Shown: positions 21,420-30,929 of the stretch, one piece after another
Layout of the letters: each line of letters opens with the position of its first letter
Numbering within the stretch: position 1 is the stretch's first letter
Origin: CAVXGU01 sp963761615
Lineage (GTDB): Bacteria > Acidobacteriota > Vicinamibacteria > Vicinamibacterales > CAVVIG01
NCBI GenBank assembly: GCA_963761615.1
Contig: CAVXGU010000002.1
Coordinates: 67,917 to 131,916, forward strand
Length of the DNA stretch: 64,000 bases
Direction: 5' to 3'
Notes under the pieces: generated by a model
What the model was told of the DNA's origin: nothing
Databases searched by the model: none
The model's input: the letters and a program-made list of their open reading frames with translations, nothing else
Made by a program: the position numbers and the translations under genes

Positions 21420-23552
21420 TCAGGGCGGAACCGTTCCATCCCAGATCTGCACCGTTCGAATCACATCCCATGGCTGGAGCTTGTCCACGACGTCCATGCC
21501 CGCGACGACGCGCCCGAACACCGTGCGGCGTCCGTCGAGCTGCGGCTCGGGCGACGTCGTGATGAAGAACCGGCTCCCGCCATCGTCGGGCGAGTCCTCC
21601 GCCAGACCCACCGCGCCGCGCAGGAACGGCCGCTCGTTGATCTCGTCGCGAATCGTGTAGCCGGGCCCGCCGTGGCCGTCGCCACGAGGGTCGCCGGTCT
21701 GCACCAGATCGGCCGTGGCGTCGTACACGGTCAGGCCGTTGAAGAAGCCGCGGCGCGCGAGCGCCATGAAGTTGGCGACGGTGACGGGCGCGTCCAGCAC
21801 GGCCAGCTCGATCTGGATGTTCCCGCGGTCCGTGTCCACGTAGGCGAGCGGGGAGACCGGCGGGTCGGCCACCAGCGGCGCCTCGTAGTCGGCCTCGGTC
21901 AGACGCGTCGGAGCGGGACGGATCGTCGTCTCCGCCTGCCGTGCGGCGGCGGGATCGATCGCGCGCAGCAGCTCGACGGCGCGGACGCGCACCGCCCAGT
22001 CCGGGTCGGCGAGCGCCTCCATGATCGTGGGCCGCGCCGCATCGGCGCCGTATGCGGCGAGCGCCTCGAGCGCCGCCACGCGGGCGCCGTTCTCGGGGTC
22101 GCGCTGGCCCAGGTGGAACGCGTCGATGAGGAGGCCCACGCCGGTCGGAGGCTTCAGCTCGCCGACGCCCGCGGCAGCGGCCCCCCTCACGAGCGGATCG
22201 TCCGCCTTGAGGTGCGCGACGAGGATCCCGGCGATGTTGGACGCGTGGAGCTTGACGAGCGAGGCGAGCACGGACGGCACGACGCGCTGATCCTGATCGC
22301 CCAGCATCTGGGTGAGTCGCGGAATCCCGCGGGCCGGCGGCAGCGTCCCCAGGACCCGGGCCAGCGTCGCCCGCACCTTCCAGTGCGGATCCGGATCGAG
22401 GCCGGAGAGCGCGGTCACGAAGCCGTCGGGATCGAGGGCCGCCGACGACGACAGGGCGGCGGCCCGGATCGACGGACTCGGGTACGCGAAGAAGTCGAGC
22501 AGCAGGTTGGCCAGGCTGGTGGCGCCCTGGAAGTGCCCGGCCGCCGTGACGGCCTCGAGACGCACCTGCGGATCGGTGTCCTGCGCCTCGATCAGGTGCT
22601 CGATGGGCGCGACGGCGGCGCGATCGCCGAGCCGCGCCAGCGCGCGGATCGCCTGGACGACGACGGACCGCTCGGGACTGCCGAGCATCCGCACGAGGAG
22701 CGCCGCGACGTCGGGCGAGTCGCCCATCGCGCCGAGCCCCTCGGCGGCGTAGGCACGCGTGTACGGGTCGGGATCCTTGGCCAGCGTGAGGAGCGCCGGC
22801 TCGGCGCGCTTGTCGCCCAGGCGCGCCAGCGCGTAGGCGACGGGCCACCAGTTGACGCGCGGATGGCCGGACGCGTCGAGCACGGCCTGCGCCAGCGGAT
22901 CGAACGCGTGCAGCCGCACCAGCGCGAACACGCCGAGGCGGAACGCCGCCGGCAGCGTATCGCGGCGGGACTCGTCCTGCGCCGGCGGCGGAACGGTCAC
23001 CTCGCCCGACTGGATGATGCGGGCGAGCAGGCGGCCGATCGCGGGTGCCGCGGCGGCGTCGCCCATGAGGCCCAGCGCCTCGGCCGCGCTGCCGTCGACG
23101 AGCGGCGACGGGTCGTCGAGCGCGGTTTCGAGGCGATCGCGCGCCGTGGCGTCGCCGACGAGGCCGAGCGCGAACGCCGCCATCTGCCGCACTTCCGGGT
23201 CGGCGTCGTCGAGCAGCGGGACGAGCGCGGGCACGCCGGCGGGCAGGCCGACGCGTCCGATCGCCAGCGCGGCCCGTCGGCGGATGCGCGCCTCGCCATC
23301 GGCGGCGAGCACAGTGAGATCGAAGGCGGTCTGTCCCGGCGCGGCGGCCGGATCGCGCAGCGCGCGATGATCCTCGAGGCGCACGATGGCCGCGATCTTC
23401 GCCTGGAACGTCTGCTCGGGCGCGGGCGCGGGCGCGGCGGACTTGGGGGCGGGAGGCGCGCTGGCGCACGCCGCGGCGAGCACGGCGACCATCACGGTGA
23501 CCCAGGTTCGCAGCAGCGGGAGCGGCTTCACGAGACGGCGCGATGATATCAT
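21420..23552 (-). CDS. HEAT-repeat lipoprotein with C-terminal cyclophilin-type peptidyl-prolyl isomerase
   Basis: A 710-residue exported protein. A signal peptide ends in a lipobox (AVLAAAC, Cys near residue 29), then a Pro/Ala linker, then about 14 HEAT-type helical pairs (IRRRAALAIGRVG, VRQMAAFALGLVG and others, roughly residues 80-540). The last 165 or so residues are a cyclophilin domain: GNIQIELAVLDAPVTVANF, NERPFLRGAVGLA, GGSRFFITTSPEPQLDGRRTVFGRVV. It probably folds or scaffolds envelope proteins at a membrane surface. The start at ATG 23552 leaves only 9 bp to the divergent kinase gene. Confidence 0.88.
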   Translation of the reverse strand: MISSRRLVKPLPLLRTWVTVMVAVLAAACASAPPAPKSAAPAPAPEQTFQAKIAAIVRLEDHRALRDPAAAPGQTAFDLTVLAADGEARIRRRAALAIGRVGLPAGVPALVPLLDDADPEVRQMAAFALGLVGDATARDRLETALDDPSPLVDGSAAEALGLMGDAAAAPAIGRLLARIIQSGEVTVPPPAQDESRRDTLPAAFRLGVFALVRLHAFDPLAQAVLDASGHPRVNWWPVAYALARLGDKRAEPALLTLAKDPDPYTRAYAAEGLGAMGDSPDVAALLVRMLGSPERSVVVQAIRALARLGDRAAVAPIEHLIEAQDTDPQVRLEAVTAAGHFQGATSLANLLLDFFAYPSPSIRAAALSSSAALDPDGFVTALSGLDPDPHWKVRATLARVLGTLPPARGIPRLTQMLGDQDQRVVPSVLASLVKLHASNIAGILVAHLKADDPLVRGAAAAGVGELKPPTGVGLLIDAFHLGQRDPENGARVAALEALAAYGADAARPTIMEALADPDWAVRVRAVELLRAIDPAAARQAETTIRPAPTRLTEADYEAPLVADPPVSPLAYVDTDRGNIQIELAVLDAPVTVANFMALARRGFFNGLTVYDATADLVQTGDPRGDGHGGPGYTIRDEINERPFLRGAVGLAEDSPDDGGSRFFITTSPEPQLDGRRTVFGRVVAGMDVVDKLQPWDVIRTVQIWDGTVPP

Positions 23553-23561
23553 CGGGTCGCC

Positions 23562-24203
23562 TTGCGGTTTCGTCACATCGCGATCGAAGGGCCCTTCGGC
23601 GCGGGAAAGACGGCGCTCGCCGAACGCCTGGGCACGCGCCTCGACGCGACGATCGTTCTCGAGGAAACCGACAACCCGTTCCTCGCCGACTTCTACGCCG
23701 ATCGTCCCGGCGCCGCGCTCCAGGCGCAGCTGTTCTACCTGCTCAACCGTCATCGGCAGCAGACCGCGCTTCGGCAGACCGACCTCTTCAGCCAGATGAC
23801 CATCTGCGACTACCTGTTCGACAAGGACAAGATCTTCGCGTATTTGAACCTCGACGACAACGAGCTCTTCATCTATCAGCGGCTGTACGATCTGCTCGCG
23901 GCCGACGTGCCCACGCCGGACCTGGTCCTGTATCTGCAGGCCCCGACCGACGTCCTGCTGCGGCGCCTGCGCAGCCGCCCGCCGGACCCGGAGGCGCCCG
24001 CGTTCGAGCCGGACCCGAAGTACGTGCGGGAGCTGAACGAGGCGTACCATCACTACTTCTTCCACTACAATGCCACGCCGCTGCTCGTCGTGGAGACGTC
24101 GGAATTCGATTCCGACGCGAGCGACGAAGCCCTCGACGACCTGATCCGGCAACTGCGCAGCATGGGCCCCGGCACGCAGTACTACGTGCCGAGAACGAAA
24201 TAG
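23562..24203 (+). CDS. deoxynucleoside kinase
   Basis: A 213-residue P-loop kinase of the deoxyadenosine/deoxyguanosine kinase family, salvaging deoxynucleosides. P-loop GPFGAGKTAL at the N terminus, VLEETDNPFL (catalytic Glu region), a lid with RLRSRPPDPE, and DLVLYLQAP. Start codon is TTG at 23562; the protein aligns with the family from the first residues. Base specificity is not predicted. Its TAG is the first base group of a GGCTCTC repeat tract. Confidence 0.88.
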   Translation: MRFRHIAIEGPFGAGKTALAERLGTRLDATIVLEETDNPFLADFYADRPGAALQAQLFYLLNRHRQQTALRQTDLFSQMTICDYLFDKDKIFAYLNLDDNELFIYQRLYDLLAADVPTPDLVLYLQAPTDVLLRRLRSRPPDPEAPAFEPDPKYVRELNEAYHHYFFHYNATPLLVVETSEFDSDASDEALDDLIRQLRSMGPGTQYYVPRTK

Positions 24204-24298
24204 GCTCTCGGCTCTCGGCTCTGGGCTCTCGGGCGGGTCACCGGTATACCGGGACAGCGGAACTGGCCCGAAGCCGAGAGCCCAGAGCCGAGAGCCCT
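24203..24298. repeat. pair of facing (GGCTCTN) heptamer tracts
   Basis: Left arm 24203-24234: four copies of GGCTCTC or GGCTCTG beginning at the last base of the kinase TAG stop. Right arm 24271-24298: the reverse complement (GAGAGCC, CAGAGCC units). The 36-bp core between holds an imperfect GGTATACC palindrome. The arms can pair almost fully. It is the only content of the kinase-accD spacer apart from the accD start region. Confidence 0.9.
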
Positions 24299-24340
24299 CC
24301 TGGAGCCTGAAGCCCGGAGCCTGATAAGCTGACACCTTCA

Positions 24341-25192
24341 ATGGCCTGGTTCAAGAAGGCCCGCAAGCCCATCGAGGCGGCCAAGGACAAGTCGAGCCGC
24401 GTGCCCGAGGGGCTCTGGGTCAAGTGTCCCGGTTGTTCGCAGGTCATCTATAACAAGGATCTCCTCGCGAACCTGAACGTCTGTCCGAAGTGCGCGCACC
24501 ACTTCCGGATCAATGCCACCGAGCGGCTCCGGATGCTGTTCGACGGCGGCGTGTGGGACGAGCACGACCCCGATCTCGTCTCGACCGATCCGCTCGGCTT
24601 CACGGACACGAAGCCGTACAAGGCGCGCCTCGAGGCGAGCGCCCGGGCGACGGGCCTCAAGGACGCCGTGATCGTGGGCTCGGGCGCCATCGACGGCACG
24701 CCGGCCATCGTCGCGGCGATGGAGTACGGCTTCATCGGCGGCAGCATGGGCGTCGTGGTGGGGGAGAAGATCGCGCGCGCGATCGACCGGGGCCTCGCGT
24801 CGAAGACGCCGGTGATCGTGGTCTCGAGCTCCGGCGGCGCCCGCATGATGGAGGGCGCGCTGTCGCTCATGCAGATGGCCAAGATCTGCGCCTCGCTCTC
24901 GCGGCTCGACCGCGCCGGCGTCCCCTACATCTCGGTGCTGACGGACCCGACCACCGGCGGCGTGCTCGCGAGCTTCGCGATGCTCGGCGACCTGAACATC
25001 GCCGAGCCGAAGGCCCAGATCGGCTTCGCCGGGCCGCGGGTGATCGAGCAGACGATCCGGCAGAAGCTGCCCGACGGCTTCCAGCGCAGCGAGTTCCTGC
25101 TCGACCGGGGCATGCTGGACGCGGTGGTCGACCGCCGCGAGATGAAGAGCCTGATCGCCAGGGCGCTGCGGTTCATGGTCGCGGCTGCGTGA
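24341..25192 (+). CDS. accD: acetyl-CoA carboxylase carboxyltransferase subunit beta
   Basis: A 283-residue subunit that with AccA transfers carboxyl from biotin to acetyl-CoA, the first step of fatty acid synthesis. An N-terminal zinc ribbon (CPGC near residue 29 and CPKC near 50) is followed by the crotonase-like core with SSGGARMMEGALSLMQMAK and GPRVIEQTIRQKLPDGFQ. Its TGA overlaps the folC GTG in a GTGA junction, as in the widespread accD-folC pair. Confidence 0.97.
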   Translation: MAWFKKARKPIEAAKDKSSRVPEGLWVKCPGCSQVIYNKDLLANLNVCPKCAHHFRINATERLRMLFDGGVWDEHDPDLVSTDPLGFTDTKPYKARLEASARATGLKDAVIVGSGAIDGTPAIVAAMEYGFIGGSMGVVVGEKIARAIDRGLASKTPVIVVSSSGGARMMEGALSLMQMAKICASLSRLDRAGVPYISVLTDPTTGGVLASFAMLGDLNIAEPKAQIGFAGPRVIEQTIRQKLPDGFQRSEFLLDRGMLDAVVDRREMKSLIARALRFMVAAA

Positions 25193-26475
25193 TCGGATCG
25201 CTCGACTATCTCCTCGGCCTCGAGTACTTCGGCCTCAAGCTCGGCCTCGACAACATCACCGCGATCGTCGAGGCGATGGGACATCCCGAGCGCGCGTTCC
25301 GGACGGCGCACATCGCGGGCACGAACGGCAAGGGATCGGTCGCGGCCATGATCGCCGCCGCCCTGCAGGCCGCCGGCCACCGGGCGGCCCGCTACACCTC
25401 GCCGCACCTGGTGCGCTTCAACGAGCGCTTCGTCGTCGAGGGCGAACCCGTGGGCGACGCGGAAATCGAGAGCGCCCTCGCCGACGTCCGGGGCGTGGTG
25501 GACGGCCTGATCGCCGACGGCCGCCTCGCGGCGCAGCCGACGTTCTTCGAGGCGACGACCGCCGTCGCGTTCGAGCTGTTCCGGCGCCGGGGCGTCGACG
25601 TCGCCGCGATCGAGGTCGGACTCGGCGGGCGCCTCGATGCAACCAACGTGGTCTCGCCGCTGGTGACCGCCATCACCTCGATCGCGCTCGACCACCGCGA
25701 GCACCTCGGACCGACCCTCCGCGACATCGCGAGGGAGAAGGCGGGCATCATCAAGCCCGGCGTGCCGGTCGTGCTGGGCGACATCGAGCCCGGCGCCCGG
25801 GCGGAGATCGAGCAGGTCGCGGCCGGGCGCGGCGCCCCCGTCGTGGCCGCGATCGAGGGCGTCCGCGTCGACGCCTCGCCGCCGTATCCGCCCGGACAGA
25901 CGATCCGCCTCCGCACGCCCGTGCGCGACTACGGGACGCTCACGCTCGCGCTCGCCGGCGAACACCAGGTCCACAACGCCATCGTCGCCGTCCGCGCGCT
26001 CGAACTGCTCGCGGCGGCGGGCGTCGAGGTGCCGGCACCGGCCGTGGCCGCCGGTCTCGCGGCCGTGTCGTGGCCGGGCCGGCTCGACGTGCGCCGTCTG
26101 GCAGACGGGCGCGAGGCGCTGCTCGACGCCGCCCACAATCCCGAGGGCGCCGCCGCGCTCGCGGCGTACCTCCACGTCCGGCCGGGCGATCCGCCGGCGC
26201 TCGTCTTCGGCGCGACCGAAGACAAGGACGCGACGGGCATGCTCGCGTGTCTGCTGCCGCTCGTGCGCGCCTGCGTGACGACGCGCGCGTCGAACCGGCG
26301 GTCGGCCGATCCCGAGCGTCTGGCCGCGGTCGTGCGCCGGGTCGCGCCCGGGATGTCCGTGCAGGTCGTGCTCGATCCGGCCGGGGCGCTCGACGCAGCG
26401 TGGCGGATCGCGAACACGATCGTGGTGGCCGGATCGATCTTCCTGCTCGGCGATGTGCTGCCGGGCCTCCCGTGA
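25189..26475 (+). CDS. folC: dihydrofolate synthase / folylpolyglutamate synthase
   Basis: A 428-residue Mur-ligase-like enzyme adding glutamate to dihydropteroate and folates. Signatures: HIAGTNGKGSVAAM (P-loop, near 38-50), YTSPHLVRFNERF, EVGLGGRLDATNVV, and the C-terminal LDAAHNPEG. The start is GTG at 25189, overlapping the accD stop by four bases, giving the natural N terminus IGSLDYLLGLE. Confidence 0.96.
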   Translation: MIGSLDYLLGLEYFGLKLGLDNITAIVEAMGHPERAFRTAHIAGTNGKGSVAAMIAAALQAAGHRAARYTSPHLVRFNERFVVEGEPVGDAEIESALADVRGVVDGLIADGRLAAQPTFFEATTAVAFELFRRRGVDVAAIEVGLGGRLDATNVVSPLVTAITSIALDHREHLGPTLRDIAREKAGIIKPGVPVVLGDIEPGARAEIEQVAAGRGAPVVAAIEGVRVDASPPYPPGQTIRLRTPVRDYGTLTLALAGEHQVHNAIVAVRALELLAAAGVEVPAPAVAAGLAAVSWPGRLDVRRLADGREALLDAAHNPEGAAALAAYLHVRPGDPPALVFGATEDKDATGMLACLLPLVRACVTTRASNRRSADPERLAAVVRRVAPGMSVQVVLDPAGALDAAWRIANTIVVAGSIFLLGDVLPGLP

Positions 26476-26507
26476 TACATTTCCGGGCAGGTTCTCCTTC
26501 CAACCTC

Positions 26508-28829
26508 ATGCTTCGCCGGTTGCTGCCGATCCTGCTGCTCCTGGGAGGAATTGCGCTCCGTCCGGCGGACGCCCGCGCCCAGGGCGCGCAGAACATCCCG
26601 GACTTCGATCGCGTGGCGTACCACACGGTCCAGGTCGTCGGGAACAACCACTACAAGTTCTCCGGGGACGTCGAGCTCGCGCGCGGCGACACGACGATCT
26701 ACGCCGACAACGTGGAGATCTGGACCGACGAGCACCGGGCGCAGGCCTCCGGCAACGTGCTGCTCGTCCAGGGCGAGAACCGCATCGCGGCGGATCGGGC
26801 GGACTTCGACACCAGGACGCGGCTGGGCACGTTCTACAACGCGAGCGGGATCGCGACCGTGCAGCCGCCGCGCCAGGCGAGCCGCGGCAACGTGGCGGCG
26901 CTGCCGCCGATGACGGGCCAGAACACCAGCGTCTACTTCTTCGGTGAGACGGTGGAGAAGCAGGGACCGAAGAAGTACAAGATCACCAACGGGGGATTCA
27001 GCACCTGCGTCCAGCCGACGCCGCGCTGGGACCTGCACGCCGACTCGGTCATCCTCAACATCGACCACTACACCGTGCTCCACCAGGCGGTGCTGAAGGT
27101 CAAGGGGGTGCCGCTCTTCTACGTGCCGATCCTGTACTACCCGACGAACCGGAAGAATCGCGCCACGGGCCTCCTGATCCCGACTTACGGCTCCTCGTCG
27201 CTGCGCGGTCAGCAGATCAGCAACGCGTTCTTCTGGGCGATCGACCGCAGCCAGGACGCGACCTTCGAGCACGACTGGTACTCGAAGACCGGCCAGGGCG
27301 TCGGGGGCGAGTACCGCTACAACTGGGGCAGCGGCTCGATCGGGAACATGCGCGCCAACCTGCTCGACGAGCACGCCACCACCTACGTGCAGAACGGCTC
27401 CCAGGTGACGGTCCCCGCCACGCGCAGCTACGAGATCGTCGGCAGCGCCAACCAGACGTTCGCGGGCAACATCCGGGCGCGCGCCCAGACCGACTACTTC
27501 TCCAGCATCACGTCGATGCAGACGTTCAACTCGAGCGTCGCCGCCTCGACGCGCAACCAGCGCACGATCGGCGCCAACGTCGTCGGGGCGTGGGGGGTGT
27601 ATTCGCTGAACGGCACCTACAACCGCGTGCAGCAGTTCTACGACCAGAGCGACTCGACGCTGGTGGGAAGCGCCCCGAGCCTGTCGCTCACGCGGACGGA
27701 GCGTCCGCTGGCCCCGAACATCCCCCTGTACGTGTCCTTCACCGGCCAGTACGCGAAGCTCCTGTACGACAGCCGCTCGCCCAACGTCGACGTGAACCAG
27801 TCCCTGTCGCGCGTCGACGTGCTGCCGCAGATCCGCTACCCGTTCAAGCGGTGGGAATGGCTCACGGTCAACGCGGCGCTCAGCTGGCGGGACACCTTCT
27901 ACACGCGGAGCCTCGATCCGACCACGACGGATCCGGTCACCGGGCGGTTCGCGATCCTCGACCAGGGGCTGAACCGGCGGTTCTTCACCGCGCAGGCGCA
28001 GATGGTCGGACCGGTGTTCAACCGGATCTGGGACACGCCGCACAACGGCTACGCCGAGAAGTTCAAGCACTCCATCGAACCGTTCCTGAACATCGCGCGC
28101 ACCTCGACGGTGGACAACTACGCGCAGATCGTCCAGATCGACACCGTCGACTCGATCGTCGGCGGCACGACGCAGCTCACCTACGGCGTGCGGAACCGGT
28201 TCTACGCCAAGCGGCGCCAGGGACGCATCAGCCAGGCCCAGGAGTTCCTCACCGTCGAGCTGACCCAGTCCTACTACTCGAACCAGCTCGCCTCGCGCTT
28301 CGACCCCACCTACAACGCGAGCTTCAGCAGCGCGACGACGCCGAGCAAGTTCTCGCCCGTGCTGCTCAACGTGCGGGTGGCCCCCACCAACGGCGTCAAC
28401 GCCACGGTGCGCGCCGAGTTCGACAGCAAGTACAAGAGCCTCGAGAGCCTCGCGGCCAACGGGAGCGTCGACCTCGCCCGGAGCCTGCAGGCCACCGTGG
28501 GCTGGGTCCGGACGAGCGACGTCGGCCCGAGCGGATCGACCACCACCGGCGACGCGCTCCAGACGGCGACCAACGTCCACACGTCGGACAACCGCTTCGG
28601 CGGCACCTACTCGATGCTCTGGGACATCTTCCGCTCGACGATGCAGAACCAGCGGTTCTCGGCGTTCTACAACGCGCAGTGCTGCGGCATCGCCTTCGAG
28701 TGGCAGAGCATCAACTACGGCGCCCTGTCGCTCGTACCGGCCGACCACCGCTTCTTCCTCTCCTTCACCCTCGCGGGGCTCGGCAACTTCTCTCCGCTCA
28801 ACGGCGCCATGGCCGACGTACCGCGCTAG
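26508..28829 (+). CDS. lptD: LPS-assembly outer-membrane protein LptD
   Basis: A 773-residue exported protein that with LptE inserts LPS in the outer leaflet. The signal peptide (LLPILLLLGGIALRPADARAQ) is followed by an OstA/LptA-like N-terminal domain (DVELARGDTTIYADNVEIW, ASGNVLLVQGENRI) and a long beta-barrel rich in aromatic/polar alternation with PILYYPTNRKNRATGLLIPTYG. A CxxC pair is absent, but single cysteines occur at TCVQ and CC near the C terminus, the pattern needed for inter-domain disulfides. It starts 32 bp after folC and its stop abuts the next gene, so it is in the accD-folC operon. Confidence 0.9.
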   Translation: MLRRLLPILLLLGGIALRPADARAQGAQNIPDFDRVAYHTVQVVGNNHYKFSGDVELARGDTTIYADNVEIWTDEHRAQASGNVLLVQGENRIAADRADFDTRTRLGTFYNASGIATVQPPRQASRGNVAALPPMTGQNTSVYFFGETVEKQGPKKYKITNGGFSTCVQPTPRWDLHADSVILNIDHYTVLHQAVLKVKGVPLFYVPILYYPTNRKNRATGLLIPTYGSSSLRGQQISNAFFWAIDRSQDATFEHDWYSKTGQGVGGEYRYNWGSGSIGNMRANLLDEHATTYVQNGSQVTVPATRSYEIVGSANQTFAGNIRARAQTDYFSSITSMQTFNSSVAASTRNQRTIGANVVGAWGVYSLNGTYNRVQQFYDQSDSTLVGSAPSLSLTRTERPLAPNIPLYVSFTGQYAKLLYDSRSPNVDVNQSLSRVDVLPQIRYPFKRWEWLTVNAALSWRDTFYTRSLDPTTTDPVTGRFAILDQGLNRRFFTAQAQMVGPVFNRIWDTPHNGYAEKFKHSIEPFLNIARTSTVDNYAQIVQIDTVDSIVGGTTQLTYGVRNRFYAKRRQGRISQAQEFLTVELTQSYYSNQLASRFDPTYNASFSSATTPSKFSPVLLNVRVAPTNGVNATVRAEFDSKYKSLESLAANGSVDLARSLQATVGWVRTSDVGPSGSTTTGDALQTATNVHTSDNRFGGTYSMLWDIFRSTMQNQRFSAFYNAQCCGIAFEWQSINYGALSLVPADHRFFLSFTLAGLGNFSPLNGAMADVPR

Positions 28830-29765
28830 ATGGCCCCGCCCGTTCTCGTCACCGGAGCCGCGGGATTCGCCGGACGCCACCTCGTCGATCTGCTGACCGG
28901 TGACGGCCGGCCCGTCGTGGGCTGGCACCGCCCGGGTGGAGTCCACGCGGCGGCTCCAGGCCTCGCCTGGGACGCCGTCGACCTGCTCGACCGCGCCGCC
29001 GTGCGCGAGTCCGTCGCGCGGTGGCAGCCCCGGACCGTGTATCACTGCGCGGGCGCGTCGCACGTGGGGCACTCCTGGGACTGCATCGAGTCGACGTTCG
29101 CCACCAACGTGCTCGCGACGCACCACCTGCTCGAGGCCCTCGCGGCCGAGGGGCTCGGAGCGCGCGTCCTGCTCGTCAGCTCGGCGATGGTCTACGCCCC
29201 GACCGACGAGCCGATCACCGAGGATCACCGCCTCGCGCCGGCCAACCCGTACGGGCTGAGCAAGCTGGCCATGGAGCTCCTCGGTCGGCACGAGCGCGGC
29301 GTCGAGATCGTCCTGGCCCGCGCGTTCAATCACTGCGGCCCCGGCCAGAGTCCGTCGTTCGTGGCGTCCGGCTTCGCGCAGCGCATCGCCGACGTCGAGG
29401 CCGGAAGGAGCGAGCCGGTGATCGCGGTCGGGAACCTCGAGGCCCGCCGGGATCTCACCGACGTGCGCGACACCGTGCGCGCCTACCGGGCGATCCTCGA
29501 GCGCGGGCTGCCGGGCCGGCCGTACAACGTCTGCTCCGGGCGCGCGATCGAGATCCGCGACCTGCTCGATCGGCTCTTGTCGCGCGCGCGGGTGCGGATT
29601 GCGGTCCGCGTCGATCCCGCCCACTACCAGCCCAACGACGCGCCCCTGCTCGTCGGCGACCCCTCGCGGGTGCGGGAGGAGCTCGGATGGCAGCCCGAGA
29701 TCCCCTTCGACCAGACGCTGGACGATCTGCTCGATTACTGGCGCCTCGGCCCTCCCCAGCCTTGA
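28830..29765 (+). CDS. NAD(P)-dependent sugar epimerase/reductase, Rmd-like
   Basis: A 311-residue extended SDR. Rossmann motif VTGAAGFAGRHL at the N terminus, catalytic Ser in LLVSSAMVY, Tyr/Lys in NPYGLSKLAME. The segment RAFNHCGPGQSPSFVASGF resembles GDP-6-deoxy-D-mannose reductase (Rmd) and GDP-mannose dehydratase relatives, which make sugars for LPS. The ATG follows the lptD TAG with no gap. The link to LPS assembly supports a surface-sugar role, but the exact substrate is inferred. Confidence 0.8.
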   Translation: MAPPVLVTGAAGFAGRHLVDLLTGDGRPVVGWHRPGGVHAAAPGLAWDAVDLLDRAAVRESVARWQPRTVYHCAGASHVGHSWDCIESTFATNVLATHHLLEALAAEGLGARVLLVSSAMVYAPTDEPITEDHRLAPANPYGLSKLAMELLGRHERGVEIVLARAFNHCGPGQSPSFVASGFAQRIADVEAGRSEPVIAVGNLEARRDLTDVRDTVRAYRAILERGLPGRPYNVCSGRAIEIRDLLDRLLSRARVRIAVRVDPAHYQPNDAPLLVGDPSRVREELGWQPEIPFDQTLDDLLDYWRLGPPQP

Positions 29766-29903
29766 TTACCGGCGCCGGGGCCCCACCCCCGGCGCGAACT
29801 GCCGACGCTCGCGCTCGGATTTCCGTGTCCTCGCGCTCGCGTGGCGCCGGGCGCTCGGCAGCCGTTGACAGCGGCCGCGACCGGCGCCATCATTGGCGAA
29901 CAA

Positions 29904-30929
29904 ATGGCGAAAGACGCGATCCCGCTCCTCTTCGACCTGGGTGCGCCGCGTCCGACCCTGAGAGCCGTCGCGGCGGCCGTCAAGGAAGGTGGAGCCGACG
30001 CGCTGACCGACGCCGAACGCCGGGCCGACGCCGCCCGCTACCAGGAAGTCACCTGCCGGTCGGCACTCAACCGCGTCGAGGGCATGCCGTTCCGCTGGAC
30101 GCTCAATGCCTACCGCGGCTGCACGCACGGCTGCCACTACTGCTTCGCCCGCCGGTACCACACCCAGCTGGAGCTGAATGCGGACGACGAGTTCGCGTCG
30201 GTCATTCTGGTCAAGCGCAATCTGGTCGACGTCCTCAGACGCGAGCTCGATCGTCCGGGCTGGACGCAGGAGGTGGTGGCGATCGGCACGGCCACCGATC
30301 CGTACCAGCCGATCGAAGGCCACTACCGGCTGACGCGCGCCTCCCTCGAGGCGCTCGCGCGCGCGAAGACGCCGGCCAGCGTGGTCACCAAGGGACCGAT
30401 GGTCGTCAGGGACATCGACGTGCTGTCGGATCTGGCGCGGTCGGCGGGCTGCACCGTCTACCTCAGCGTCCCGACCGTCGACGAGGACGCGTGGCGCCAG
30501 CTCGAGCCGGGAACGGCGCACCCGCTGCAGCGCCTGCGGGCGGTGCGCGAGCTCGCGGATGCGGGCCTCGACGTCGGCGTCCTGATGGCGCCGATCGTCC
30601 CCGCCTTCTCATCGTCGCCGGCGAAGCTCGAGCGGACGATGAAGGCGATTGCCGACCACGGCGCCCGGTTCGTCGGGTGCATGGTGATGCACCTGCAGGA
30701 CGGCGCACGCGCGCACTTCATGAGCTTCCTCGCCCGGGAGTTCCCGCGGCTGGTGCCGCGCTACGAGAAGCTGTACGCGAGGAAGCACGCGCCCGAGGCG
30801 TACCGCTCCGAGGTGCGGAGCCTGGTCCGGCTGCTCCAGGATCGGTACGGGCCCTGGCCGGGCCGGGCGGCGACGACGGCGCCGGACGCGAGCCCGGCGC
30901 CGCCTGAACAGGTCGGCTTCAGCTGGTGA
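29904..30929 (+). CDS. radical SAM protein, spore-photoproduct-lyase-like (Rv2578c/PA0069 type)
   Basis: A 341-residue radical SAM enzyme with the cluster motif CTHGCHYCF (CxxxCxxC) in YRGCTHGCHYCFARRYH, and downstream GTATDPYQPIEG and TKGPMVVRD strands typical of the Rv2578c/PA0069 group, which is related to spore photoproduct lyase. The reaction is unknown in this group. The ATG at 29904 is chosen by homology. A 138-bp spacer separates it from the epimerase, with no other feature seen. It overlaps htpX at the 3' end by 11 bp. Confidence 0.85.
   Translation: MAKDAIPLLFDLGAPRPTLRAVAAAVKEGGADALTDAERRADAARYQEVTCRSALNRVEGMPFRWTLNAYRGCTHGCHYCFARRYHTQLELNADDEFASVILVKRNLVDVLRRELDRPGWTQEVVAIGTATDPYQPIEGHYRLTRASLEALARAKTPASVVTKGPMVVRDIDVLSDLARSAGCTVYLSVPTVDEDAWRQLEPGTAHPLQRLRAVRELADAGLDVGVLMAPIVPAFSSSPAKLERTMKAIADHGARFVGCMVMHLQDGARAHFMSFLAREFPRLVPRYEKLYARKHAPEAYRSEVRSLVRLLQDRYGPWPGRAATTAPDASPAPPEQVGFSW

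Noticed and set aside
25929..29624. A 1231-residue open frame on the minus strand across folC, lptD and the epimerase gene
   Set aside because: It is the antisense shadow of three well-supported genes and shows no recognisable domain.
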